Below are positions 24,150 to 35,222 of a DNA stretch of 64,000 nucleotides, in pieces; the stretch's first letter is position 1, and every line of letters begins with the position of its first letter. Source of the DNA: Methylobacterium jeotgali (lineage in GTDB: Bacteria; Pseudomonadota; Alphaproteobacteria; Rhizobiales; Beijerinckiaceae); the NCBI RefSeq assembly GCF_022179345.1, contig NZ_BPQR01000022.1, forward strand, positions 1 to 64,000. Direction: 5' to 3'. Made by a program: the position numbers and the translations under genes. The notes beneath the pieces were generated by a model. That model ran no database searches, had not been told where the DNA came from, and worked only from the letters and a program-made list of their open reading frames with translations.

Positions 24150-24985
24150 ATGCCCGCTGCATTACGCGACGACTTCATCGGGCTGGATGAGTACGAACGC
24201 CTCTGCGAAGCGGCGGAGGAAGGGGAGCGGCTGGAGTACATCGACGGGCAGGTTGTCCGCATGCTGGTCGGCGGCTCCATCGCCCACCATGCCTTGACCC
24301 GGTGCCTCGATAACCTGATTGCCGACCGCCTCCCCCCGGCGGGCCGTGCGCGTCATTACGTCAGACGATGCGGCTCCAAGCGGGAACGGCACGCGTCTAC
24401 CCGGATGTCTTCGTCGCCTGCGGGGATACCGTCGAACCGGATCCGGAGACCAACAGCGTCCGTTCGGCGACCGTCATCGTGGAGGTTCTGCCCCCCGCGA
24501 CCGAACGGTACGACCGCGGCGGGAAATGGCTCGAATACCAGACGCTGCACGACCTCATGCATTTCGTCCATGTCGCGCAGGACCAACGCCGGGTCGGATT
24601 CTTCCACCGTCAGGGAGACGGATGGCACTACGAACTCCTACAAGGACCGGACGCCGTCCTTCGGCTAGCGGCCATCGGGGTCGAGTTGAGGCTCGACGAT
24701 TTCTACTCGTCCATCCCGCTGCTAGCCACGGAGGGCGGCGACCTCGCTACCCAAGCCACGTTTGCCACCGTTCAGGTATCGGGCATTGCGGGGATGAAGG
24801 GTCTTCCACGCTCGCCGGACATCTACGCCATGGTTACGGAGATGGACGCCGGCGAGTGTGAGGCGGCCGTAGCTGCCATCGTCGGCTTGGTCGGTACGCC
24901 CGCGATGGTGGATTGGAAGTCCGTACTGCCGGAGCGGCTGCAGAACCGGCTGGATGCTGTTCTGAGCGCCAGCACTTACTATTAG
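24150..24985 (+). pseudogene. Uma2-family (PD-(D/E)XK-like) protein gene with two frameshifts
   Basis: The N-terminal part runs from the ATG at 24150 (DEYERLCEAAEEGERLEYID, GQVVRMLVGGSIAHHAL) in one frame to about 24338. The next piece (AVRVITSDD, about 24343-24367) is in a second frame. From 24368 the rest (MRLQAGTARVYPDVFVACGD, then TVIVEVLPPATERYDRGGKW) is in the third. Together they make one Uma2 protein, with the PDV and EVL-P motifs of the nuclease-like core. Two +1 shifts, one in a C run (CTCCCCCC) and one at GACGATG, break it. About 65 residues beyond the usual end look like added sequence. A sequencing error is possible. Confidence 0.65.
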
Positions 24986-25408
24986 GCAGTCCTTTCAGGA
25001 GCCGGGCGGCTTAATCATAACCGAAGGGGGGCGGCCCCATGAGGGCTTGGGCGTCCTCCAACGCCCGGTCGACGTTGCGGGGGTGTTTGCCCGCTCTGGC
25101 ACCCGCCGCGACGACCAACGCCGGATGGAACCCCGTCTTCATTACCCACTCCGAACCTAAGCGGTCCGTACCCCGACGGCTAGGGCGGCCATGGCGCTCA
25201 GCAGGTAACCGACCTCAAAGCGTTGGATCTCGGTCACCAAAGGGCACTGACGAAAGCTTGATGTTGACAGCGGAGAGCATCTCTGAATCAATGCTCTCCC
25301 AACCTGAAAACCTGCCGATACGCCGGCGAGGTCAGGCTTCTCAGTAAATCGGTCCACATAATTCGCTTCCCGGGACATATTTTACTGAGAAATTACAGTC
25401 CCGGCCAG
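24986..25408. other. gene-poor stretch between the metal island and gyrB
   Basis: The 423 bp hold two short opposing frames (25039-25347 on plus, 25157-25378 on minus) with no recognisable domain and no good ribosome-binding site. They also hold a long-arm inverted repeat at 25338-25391. Composition is more mixed than on either side. The position, after a broken Uma2 gene and before gyrB, makes this the likely right edge of the accessory island. Confidence 0.45.
25338..25391. repeat. 11-bp inverted repeat flanking a 32-bp core, downstream of gyrB
   Basis: TTCTCAGTAAA (25338-25348) and its exact complement TTTACTGAGAA (25381-25391) are separated by 32 bp. They begin 18 bp beyond the gyrB stop (reading the minus strand). 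The AT-rich arms and long loop are unlike a classical terminator. It could be a mobile-element end pair, a recombination site or a stabilising 3' hairpin. Confidence 0.5.
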
Positions 25409-27877
<2,469 letters not shown>

Positions 27878-28069
27878 TCAGGCGAGCGCGCCTCGGAGGA
27901 GGGGCGCCGGATGGTGGCCTGAGGCCCGATTCGTCACGTGCACCTGATATAGGCGTTCCGCGTTGAAATTGCATCGTTTCCGGGCCCTCGGCAGGCCCGG
28001 AAAACACCCCTTCCCGAGCGGTTTGCCAGAGGCCTCCGCCCGGCGCAAATCGCGGGGGCCGGAAGGCCG

Positions 28070-28717
28070 TCAATCCTGGAGGAACGGGTTCGTCTCGCGC
28101 TCCTCGCCGAGCACGCCGGTGGGGCCGTGGCCGGGGATGAAGGCGACGTCGTCGCCGAGCGGCAGCACCTTCTCGCGGATGGCGCGGATGAGCTGGGCGT
28201 GGTTGCCGCCGGGGAGATCGGTGCGCCCGACGGAGCCCTTGAAGATCACGTCGCCCACGAGCGCGAAGCGGGCGTCCCGGCTCACGAACACGACGCTGCC
28301 CGGCGAGTGGCCGGGCGCGTGCAGGATGTCGAAGCTCAAGCCCCCGACGGTCACCGCGTCGCCCTCGTCGAGCCAGCGGTCCGGCGTGACGGGGCGGGCA
28401 TCGGGGATGCCGTAGCCGGCGCCGGTCTCGGCGAGCGCGTCGAGGAGGAAGCGGTCGGCCTCGTGGGGGCCCTCGATCGGCACGCCGCCGAGGCGCTCCT
28501 TCAGCTCGGCGGCCCCGCCGGCATGGTCGATATGGCCGTGGGTGAGCAGGATCTTCTCGACCGTGATCCCCTGCCCCCGGATCGCCTCCTCGATGCGGTC
28601 GAGGTCGCCCCCCGGATCGACCACGGCGCCGACCTTGGTGGCGTCGTCCCAGATCAGGGTGCAGTTCTGCTGGAAGGGCGTGACCGGGACGATCCCGGCG
28701 CGGGGCGTGGCGGGCAT
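28070..28717 (-). CDS. MBL-fold metallo-hydrolase (YcbL/glyoxalase II-like)
   Basis: A 215-residue metallo-beta-lactamase-fold enzyme. The metal motif THGHIDHAGG gives H60, H62, D64 and H65. HAPGHSPGSVVF and VGDVIFKGSVGRTDLPGG supply the third His and bridging Asp, and FIPGHGP supplies the last His. The short C-terminus without the extra helical domain places it with YcbL-type type II glyoxalases rather than classical GloB. It should hydrolyse S-lactoylglutathione or a related thioester; the substrate is inferred. It lies 213 bp upstream of gyrB on the same strand. Confidence 0.85.
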   Translation of the reverse strand: MPATPRAGIVPVTPFQQNCTLIWDDATKVGAVVDPGGDLDRIEEAIRGQGITVEKILLTHGHIDHAGGAAELKERLGGVPIEGPHEADRFLLDALAETGAGYGIPDARPVTPDRWLDEGDAVTVGGLSFDILHAPGHSPGSVVFVSRDARFALVGDVIFKGSVGRTDLPGGNHAQLIRAIREKVLPLGDDVAFIPGHGPTGVLGEERETNPFLQD

Positions 28718-28800
28718 TGGGGCTCCGGGTTGGTCTCGAAAGAGGCGTCCGTCGACGCTCTCTAGCCCGGATCGCGCGCCGAGGGGACCCGAGGCATTCC

Positions 28801-29433
28801 TCAGCGCTGTGCGTCGGTGGCCATGCGCACCGCGAAGGCGGCGAGCACGGTGGCCGTCAGCCAGCGCTGCAGCGTGCTCCAGAACGGCCGCTCCCGCAGG
28901 AACCGGGCGATGGAGCCCGCGCCCATGGCGATCATCGCGTTGACGGCGACGCTCACCGCGATCTGCACCGAGCCGAGGACGAGCGCCTGCGAGAGGACGC
29001 TGCCGTGATCCGGCGCGATGAACTGCGGCAGCAGCGAGAGGTAGAGCACCGCGACCTTCGGGTTGAGGAGGCTCGTGAGCAGCCCCATCAGGAACAGGCG
29101 CCGGGTGCCGTCGGGCTTGAGGTCGCGCAGCGCGAAGGGCGAGCGGCCCCCCGGCCGCACCGCGCTCCAGGCGAGCCAGAGCAGGTACAGGGCGCCGCCG
29201 AGGCGCAGCGCGTCGTAGGCGTAGGGCACGGCGAGCAGAAGCACGGTGATGCCGAAGGCCGCGCAGAGCATGTAGATGACGAAGCCGAGCGCCACGCCGC
29301 CGAGCGAGACCAGCGCCGCCCGCCGCCCTTGCGAGACCGCGCGGGAGATCAGGTAGATCATGTTCGGCCCCGGCGTCAGCACCAGGCCGAGGGCGACGAG
29401 AGCGAAGGCGAGAAGGACGGCGAGGTCGGGCAC
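28801..29433 (-). CDS. LysE-family amino-acid exporter
   Basis: A 210-residue inner-membrane protein from a GTG start, with six helices. The N-terminal TPGPNMIYLISRAVSQGRRA is the LysE/RhtB signature, and GLLTSLLNPKVAVLYLSLLP is the conserved central motif with its NPK. Family members export amino acids or derivatives by proton exchange. Substrate unknown. A single gene, 83 bp from the MBL gene start. Confidence 0.88.
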   Translation of the reverse strand: MPDLAVLLAFALVALGLVLTPGPNMIYLISRAVSQGRRAALVSLGGVALGFVIYMLCAAFGITVLLLAVPYAYDALRLGGALYLLWLAWSAVRPGGRSPFALRDLKPDGTRRLFLMGLLTSLLNPKVAVLYLSLLPQFIAPDHGSVLSQALVLGSVQIAVSVAVNAMIAMGAGSIARFLRERPFWSTLQRWLTATVLAAFAVRMATDAQR

Positions 29434-29518
29434 GGTTCGTCTCCGGCCGGTCGCGGCACGCCCGGCGGGGAAGCCTTACGCCCGCCGTCCCGACCCGTCG
29501 AGCGGCTCCGCCCCGCGG

Positions 29519-31186
29519 TCAGGTCTGCGTCCGCCGCAGCAGCGCGTCGAGGCCGCCGACCCGGAACCAGTGGTAGCCGTAGCCTTCCATGAAGACGCGG
29601 TGGCGGCCGTCCTCTCCCGCCTCGCTGCGCCGTCCGGTGAGGAGGTCGACCATCACCGCGTTCTCCGGGCCCTCGACACCGGTGCGCAGGACGATCTCCA
29701 GCGGCTCCGGGGCGAGGTTGTGCAGGCAGAGCACGGAATTGCCCCGCCAGTCGTAGCGCAGCGCCAGCACCGCGTGATCCCCGGTCTCGACCGGCGTGAC
29801 CTCGCCCCAGCCGATCTCCGGCGCCTCCTTGCGCTGGCGGATGATGCTCTGCATCCACGACAGCAGCGAGTCCGGGTCGTGGCGCTGATCGGCGACGTTG
29901 ACGTGGGTGAAGCCGTAGGGGCCCTCGCCGATCACCGGCATCACGGGCCTCTCCGCCTTCGTGAAGCCGCCATTCGCCTCGGGCGTCCACTGCATCGGCG
30001 TGCGGGCGCACTCGCGCTCCTTCAGGGCGAGGTCGTCGCCCATGCCGATCTCGTCGCCGTAGCGCACCACCGGCGTGCCGGGCAGCGCGAACATCAGCGC
30101 GTAGGCGAGCCGCAGCCGGCGCGGATCGCCCGACAGCATCGGCGCGAAGCGGCGGCGGATGCCCCGGTCGTAGAGCTGCATCGAGGTGTCCGGCCCGAAG
30201 GCCGCGAAGACCGCCTGACGCTGCTTCTCCGTGAGGCGCCCGAGATCGAGCTCGTCGTGGTTCCGCAGGAAGGTCGCCCACTGGCAGGAGAGCGGTCGGG
30301 GCTTCGTCTTCTCGATCGCCTTGGCGAGCGGCCGGGAATCGGCGGCCGCGAGCGCGTAGAACGTCGCCTGGTTGACCTGGAAGTTGAACATCATGTTCAT
30401 CCGGTCGGCGTCGTCGCCGAAATAGTCGAGGTCCTGCTTCGGCAGGATGTTGGCCTCGGCCAGGATGATGGCGTCGCCCCGGCGCCACTGCAGGAACTCG
30501 CGGAAGTCGCGCAGCATGTCGAACTGTTCGCGCGGTTCGCCCTTCACGTCGGCGCCCTTCTGCGCGATCACGAACGGCACCGCGTCCATGCGGAAGCCCG
30601 AGACGCCGAGCTCCAGCCAGAAGCCCATGATCTTGAGGATCTCGGCCCTCACCGCGGGGTTCGCGGTGTTGAGGTCGGGCTGGAAGTCGAAGAAGCGGTG
30701 GAAGTACCAGGCCTTGGCCTGCGCGTCGTAGGTCCAGGTCGTCTTCTGGACGCCGGGGAAGACCATGCCCTCGTCGTAGTTCGCCGGCCGCTCCTTCGAC
30801 CAGACGTACCAGTCGCGATAGGGCGAGTCCGGGTCGCTGCGGGCCGACTGGAACCAGGGGTGACGGTCGGAGGTGTGGTTGACCACGAGGTCGATGAGCA
30901 CCCTCAGCCCCCGCTGCCGCGCGGCGTGGGTGAAGGCGACGAAGTCGCCGAGCGAGCCGTAGTCCGGGTCGACGCCGTAGTAGTCGGAGATGTCGTAGCC
31001 GCCGTCGCGCTTCGGCGACGGTTGGAAGGGCATCAGCCAGACGGCCGTGACGCCGAGCCCCTGGAGATAGTCGAGCCGCCGCTCGAGCCCGGCGAAGTCG
31101 CCGATCCCGTCGCCGTTGGCGTCCATGAAGGTCCGCACCGACAGGCAGTAGAGGACGGCGTTCTTGTACCAGAGGTCGGTGATCAT
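29519..31186 (-). CDS. GH13 alpha-amylase family enzyme, trehalose-synthase type
   Basis: A 555-residue GH13 enzyme from the ATG at 31186 (MITDLWYKNAVLYCLSVRTF). The (beta/alpha)8 barrel carries the catalytic nucleophile D201 (GFRMDAVPF), acid/base E244 (ILAEANILPK) and transition-state stabiliser D311 (FLRNHDELDL). NGDGIGDFAGL and DLVVNHTSDRHPWFQ are typical of trehalose synthases that isomerise maltose and trehalose. It lacks the fused maltokinase domain some carry. Longer readings to 31519 are rejected because they overlap the divergent gene. It stands alone, 85 bp upstream of the LysE gene start. Confidence 0.8.
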   Translation of the reverse strand: MITDLWYKNAVLYCLSVRTFMDANGDGIGDFAGLERRLDYLQGLGVTAVWLMPFQPSPKRDGGYDISDYYGVDPDYGSLGDFVAFTHAARQRGLRVLIDLVVNHTSDRHPWFQSARSDPDSPYRDWYVWSKERPANYDEGMVFPGVQKTTWTYDAQAKAWYFHRFFDFQPDLNTANPAVRAEILKIMGFWLELGVSGFRMDAVPFVIAQKGADVKGEPREQFDMLRDFREFLQWRRGDAIILAEANILPKQDLDYFGDDADRMNMMFNFQVNQATFYALAAADSRPLAKAIEKTKPRPLSCQWATFLRNHDELDLGRLTEKQRQAVFAAFGPDTSMQLYDRGIRRRFAPMLSGDPRRLRLAYALMFALPGTPVVRYGDEIGMGDDLALKERECARTPMQWTPEANGGFTKAERPVMPVIGEGPYGFTHVNVADQRHDPDSLLSWMQSIIRQRKEAPEIGWGEVTPVETGDHAVLALRYDWRGNSVLCLHNLAPEPLEIVLRTGVEGPENAVMVDLLTGRRSEAGEDGRHRVFMEGYGYHWFRVGGLDALLRRTQT

Positions 31187-31372
31187 CGGCGGGCCCCGGC
31201 ACCGCCCTGGGTACGGGCGGCGCCGCCTCAACGCGGCAGCGTGCCAAAGCGTGCCGCCAAGGTTGTCGGCCCATTCGGCTTGACCCGCAGCCTCCCGCCC
31301 CGCTTCCTGCCGCGGGGTCGGGAATCGGCAAGGCTCGCGGCTTGCGGAGTCCGTCGAGAGGAGGAGCGCGGC

Positions 31373-31984
31373 ATGGTGGGCAGGGTGATCGCGGGACTGG
31401 CGCTGGCGGCGCTCACCGCAGGCGGCGCGCTCGCGCAGCAGGGCGATCTCGGCGCGGCGGCCCGGGCGGCCGCCCGGGGCGGGGAGACGAGCGCGGGGAC
31501 CTGCGTGCCGGTTCCCCAAGGGTCCGCCAGCGTCGCCGACCTCGAGGCGCTGGAGAGGGCGGTGCTCGCGGTCAAGGACCGCCTGCCCTTCGGGCAGCGC
31601 AACGTCGCCTTCGTGTCGAGGAAGGCCGAGTCCTTCGGCGACGTGCAGAGGAAGCCCGACAGCGTGTTCGCGAAGGGCGAGGTGCTGCGCACCTACGCGG
31701 AGCCTCTGGGCTACGGCCTCAAGCCCGCGCCGGAGGGCGGCTTCACCATCGCCCTGTCCATGGACTTCCTGGTCAAGACCGCCGCCGGCAAGGTGCTCGC
31801 CGGCCAGCAGGAGTTCAACAAGGTCTCCGTCGGCACCACCGGCCGGCAGCAGCCCTTCTTCCTCAACCTCAGCCTCAACCTCACGGGCATCGAGCCCGGC
31901 GACTACGTGCTCACCTACACGATCCGCGACACGAACGCCGGCAAGGTCACGAGCTTCGACCAGCCCTTCACGATCAAGGGCTGA
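31373..31984 (+). CDS. exported protein of unknown function
   Basis: A 203-residue protein with a strong ribosome-binding site (GAGAGGAGGAG) and a signal peptide (1-21, ending ALAQ). The mature part begins with an Ala/Gly/Arg linker and a Cys (GTCVPVPQG). It then forms an apparent beta-rich domain (about 60-203) with FAKGEVLRTYAEPLGYGLKP and GDYVLTYTIRDTNAGKVTSF near the end, resembling an immunoglobulin-like sandwich. No known family. It is divergent from the GH13 gene across 186 bp. Confidence 0.65.
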   Translation: MVGRVIAGLALAALTAGGALAQQGDLGAAARAAARGGETSAGTCVPVPQGSASVADLEALERAVLAVKDRLPFGQRNVAFVSRKAESFGDVQRKPDSVFAKGEVLRTYAEPLGYGLKPAPEGGFTIALSMDFLVKTAAGKVLAGQQEFNKVSVGTTGRQQPFFLNLSLNLTGIEPGDYVLTYTIRDTNAGKVTSFDQPFTIKG

Positions 31985-32045
31985 GCCGCCGGGGGACTCG
32001 CCGCGCGACTTAAAACAGCCGCGTTGTGCACCGCATGTTCAGGCG

Positions 32046-32070
32046 GGCGGGCGCCTCCTGAGGGCCCGCC
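32046..32070 (+). terminator. GC-rich hairpin, candidate terminator
   Basis: GGCGGGC (32046-32052) pairs with GCCCGCC (32064-32070), and the inner CCTC/GAGG also pairs. It is followed by GGGTTTCCCC. It lies between the exported orphan gene (stop 31984) and the penicillin-binding protein gene (start 32107) on the same strand. Confidence 0.5.
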
Positions 32071-32106
32071 GGGTTTCCCCGCGTCCCGTCCGGTGCCCCC
32101 GTCTCG

Positions 32107-35100
32107 ATGAACACCATCCTGATCAAGCTCTTCGCCACCGCGCTGACGCTGAGCCAGGTGACGACCCATCCGGAGGCGGTGAGGACCAGCTTCGACCCGG
32201 GGAAGGACGGGCCGGAGGTGGTGCGCATCCTGCGCGAGGGCTGCGCCCACATGCGCAAGGCCTTCGACATCGAGGACATCAACCTCGACGACCTGATCTC
32301 GACGGCGATGGAGGACCCGACCGCCGTCGCGGGCGCGAACGCCCCGAAGATCCTGCACGGGCTCGACATCGGAGAGCTGAACACGAGCTACCGTCAGTTC
32401 TGCAAGGGCGAGAACCCGGCGAGCTCCCCCTTCGACGCGGCTGCCGTGATCGCCTTCTACAACAAGGCCGCCGCCGACCTGCCCTCGGCGGAAAGCTTGC
32501 GCGACATCAAGCTGCCCGGCGCGAGCCTCATCCTCGACAATGCCGGCAAGCCCTTCTCCGAGACCTTCGAGGCCAACGGACGGCGCCTCAGCGTGCCGAT
32601 CGAGAGCGTGCCGCCGCTGGTGCGCAAGGCCTTCATCGCGGCCGAGGACAAGCGCTTCGAGAGCCATCACGGCATCGACGAGCGCGGCGTGATCCGCGCC
32701 TTCATCGGTAACCTCGCCTCGCCGGGCCGCCCGCAGGGCGGCTCGACCATCACGCAGCAGGTCGTCAAGAACCTCTCGGTGGGCGACGACGTCACCTACG
32801 AGCGCAAGATCCGCGAGATGATCGTCGCCGCCCGCCTGGAGCGGCTGCTCTCGAAGGATCAGATCCTCGGGCTCTACCTCAACGGCATCTATCTCGGCCG
32901 CGGCGCCTACGGCATCGAGATGGCCGCGCGCAGCTACTTCGGGAAATCGGTCGGCGCGCTGACCCTGCCCGAGGCGGCGCTGCTGGCCGGCATGCCCAAG
33001 GGCCCGAACTACTACAGCCCCGACCGCCAGCCGGAGCGCGCCCGAGAGCGCCGCGCCTACGTTCTCGCCCGCCTCAAAGAGGAGGGCGCGATCACGGACG
33101 CCGAGATGGCCGAGGCGGTGAAGGCCGATCTCGGCCTCAAGCCCGCCGAGAGCGCAAGGCGCGACGGCGGCCTCTACGCCGTCGACTACATCGCCCGCGA
33201 GGCGCGCTCCCTGGCCGGGCTCGACTCGCTGACCGCCTCGTCCTTCACCGTGCGCTCGACCTTCAACGCCGGGCTCCAGCGCGCCGTCGAGGGCCTGCTC
33301 CAGGACGGGCTCGCCAACTACGAGCGCGCCACCGGCCGCCAGACCTTTTCGGGGCCGGAGCTGAACCTTGCCGAGAGCGTGCGCCGGCTGCAGACCGCTG
33401 TCTCCGCCCCCGAGGCCTCACCCCAGGCTGCGCCCACCGTCACCGGCGCCGAGGCCGCGCCGGCTCTCGCGGCGCTCCCGCCCGAGGGCAAGCCTTCCGC
33501 CAAGACCGCGAAGGCCGCCCGCAAGGCGCAGGCCGCGGCCAAGCCCGAAGCCCCCCGCGGCCCGAAGCCGGCCTGGCAGCGGGCGCTGGAGAGCGCCCGG
33601 CCCGTCTTCTACGACGTGCGCTGGCCGCTGGCCGTGGTGATCGAGGCTGGGCGCGGGCCCGTGAAGGTCGGGCTCGCGGACGGGCGCACCGCCATCCTCG
33701 ATCCCGGTATCGCGCGGGGCAAGCTCCAGCTCTACGACGCGGTGCGCGTGAAGCTGCGCGAGGGCCGCGGCGCCTTGCGCGCCGAGATCCGGGTCAAGCC
33801 CACCGTGCAGGGGGCAGCGCTGGTGATGGAGAACCGCACCGGGCGCATCCTGGCGATGAGCGGCGGTTTCTCCTACCCGGCGAGCCAGCTCAACCGGGTC
33901 ACCCAGTCGGTGCGCCAGCCGGGCTCCACCCTGAAGCCGCTGACCTACCTCGCTGCGCTCAACGCCGGGCTCCAGCCCAACACCCTGGTGATGGATGCCG
34001 CCGTCACCCTGCCGCCGATCGGCGGGGCCGGGGATTCTTGGTCACCGAAGAACTACGATGGCGGCGGCGCCGGCCCGACGACGCTGCGCCGCGGTCTCGA
34101 GTTCTCGAAGAACCTCGTCACCGCCCGCCTCCTCCAGGGCGGCATCTCGGAGAAGGCCCCCGCGAGCCTGCAGCGGGTCTGCGACATCGCGCTGGAGGCG
34201 CAGATCTACGCCGCCTGCGAGCCCTACTACCCGTTCGTGCTCGGCGCCCAGCCGGTGCGCATGATCGATCTCGCCGGCTTCTACGCGGCGGTGGCCAACG
34301 AGGGCGCGCGGCCGGCCCCCTACGCCCTCGAATCCGTCGAGCGGGATGGCAAGCCCGTCTACACCCGCGCCGCCCGCGCGCCCGTGCGGATCGGGTCTGC
34401 GGACGGAGTCGCCTTCTACCAGCTCAAGACCATGCTCCAGGGCGTGACGCAGCATGGCACCGCCGCCGCGCTCTCGAAGGTCTCGGCGTACGTGGCGGGC
34501 AAGACCGGCACCTCCGAGAACGAGAACGACGCCTGGTTCGCGGGCTTCACCAACGAGGTCACGGTGGTGGTCTGGGTCGGCTACGACAACGCCGACGGTA
34601 CCCGCCGGACGCTGGGCCGCGGCCAGACCGGCGGCCACCTCGCCGTGCCGATCGCCGGGAGCATCCTCCAGGCCGCCTGGGCGAACGGGGTGCCGAGGAC
34701 CCCGCTCGCCGGCCCCTCCCCCGAGACGCGGCGCTTCATCGTCGACCGCGCGATCGATCCGCGCAGCGGCGAGATCGGCGCCGGCGGGAGGGTCGAGCAT
34801 TTCCGCGCGGGACCCGACGGGCGCGTGGCCGACACGCAGTTCCGCCTCCTGCCCCGCGAGACCCTCTACGCCATGCGGCCCGATGCCGGCGACGGCGACG
34901 CCGCCTTCGGCGGCTCCGAGGACGGAGCGGACGTGGCGGGGGACTATTACGGCAACATGACCCGCGAGCGCGGTCCCGAGGCCGACTTCCTCGACCCGTT
35001 CGGCGAGCGCCGCGCCGTCCCGCCCCGGCGGCGCCAAGCGGACGGGGACGGCTACCGGCCCTGGCCCGGCAGCAACGTCTCGCCCTTCGGCGAGGAAGAG

Positions 35101-35163
35101 CCCATCGCCCGGCCGCGGCGGCGCGACCCGGACTACCTGTTCGGCGACGAGCCGCGCTACTGA
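32107..35163 (+). CDS. class A penicillin-binding protein (transglycosylase/transpeptidase, PBP1A-like)
   Basis: A 1018-residue cell-wall synthase. An N-terminal ~130-residue lead of unusual sequence precedes the GT51 glycosyltransferase domain (about 150-345). That domain has the catalytic E180 in AAEDKRFESHHGID and the motif GGSTITQQVVKNL. An Ala/Pro/Lys-rich insert (about 425-500) and an OB-like region lead to the transpeptidase domain. Its motifs are the SxxK of PGSTLKP, the SxN in EFSKNLVT, and AGKTGTSENENDAWF. The last ~110 residues are acidic and Arg-rich and look disordered. It polymerises and cross-links peptidoglycan in the periplasm. Confidence 0.92.
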   Translation: MNTILIKLFATALTLSQVTTHPEAVRTSFDPGKDGPEVVRILREGCAHMRKAFDIEDINLDDLISTAMEDPTAVAGANAPKILHGLDIGELNTSYRQFCKGENPASSPFDAAAVIAFYNKAAADLPSAESLRDIKLPGASLILDNAGKPFSETFEANGRRLSVPIESVPPLVRKAFIAAEDKRFESHHGIDERGVIRAFIGNLASPGRPQGGSTITQQVVKNLSVGDDVTYERKIREMIVAARLERLLSKDQILGLYLNGIYLGRGAYGIEMAARSYFGKSVGALTLPEAALLAGMPKGPNYYSPDRQPERARERRAYVLARLKEEGAITDAEMAEAVKADLGLKPAESARRDGGLYAVDYIAREARSLAGLDSLTASSFTVRSTFNAGLQRAVEGLLQDGLANYERATGRQTFSGPELNLAESVRRLQTAVSAPEASPQAAPTVTGAEAAPALAALPPEGKPSAKTAKAARKAQAAAKPEAPRGPKPAWQRALESARPVFYDVRWPLAVVIEAGRGPVKVGLADGRTAILDPGIARGKLQLYDAVRVKLREGRGALRAEIRVKPTVQGAALVMENRTGRILAMSGGFSYPASQLNRVTQSVRQPGSTLKPLTYLAALNAGLQPNTLVMDAAVTLPPIGGAGDSWSPKNYDGGGAGPTTLRRGLEFSKNLVTARLLQGGISEKAPASLQRVCDIALEAQIYAACEPYYPFVLGAQPVRMIDLAGFYAAVANEGARPAPYALESVERDGKPVYTRAARAPVRIGSADGVAFYQLKTMLQGVTQHGTAAALSKVSAYVAGKTGTSENENDAWFAGFTNEVTVVVWVGYDNADGTRRTLGRGQTGGHLAVPIAGSILQAAWANGVPRTPLAGPSPETRRFIVDRAIDPRSGEIGAGGRVEHFRAGPDGRVADTQFRLLPRETLYAMRPDAGDGDAAFGGSEDGADVAGDYYGNMTRERGPEADFLDPFGERRAVPPRRRQADGDGYRPWPGSNVSPFGEEEPIARPRRRDPDYLFGDEPRY

Positions 35164-35222
35164 CGCGGTCTTCTCCCGCTCTCCCCTGCCCGATCCTTCC
35201 CTCTCGTGACGAGGCCCGCGAC

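Noticed and set aside
25039-25347. 102-codon plus-strand frame between the Uma2 pseudogene and gyrB
   Set aside because: No recognisable domain, no convincing ribosome-binding site and mixed composition.
25157-25378. 73-codon minus-strand frame starting within the inverted repeat near gyrB
   Set aside because: Its start lies in the loop of the inverted repeat and I recognise no family, although the opening MSREANYVDRF looks protein-like. Possibly a remnant, not supported as a gene.
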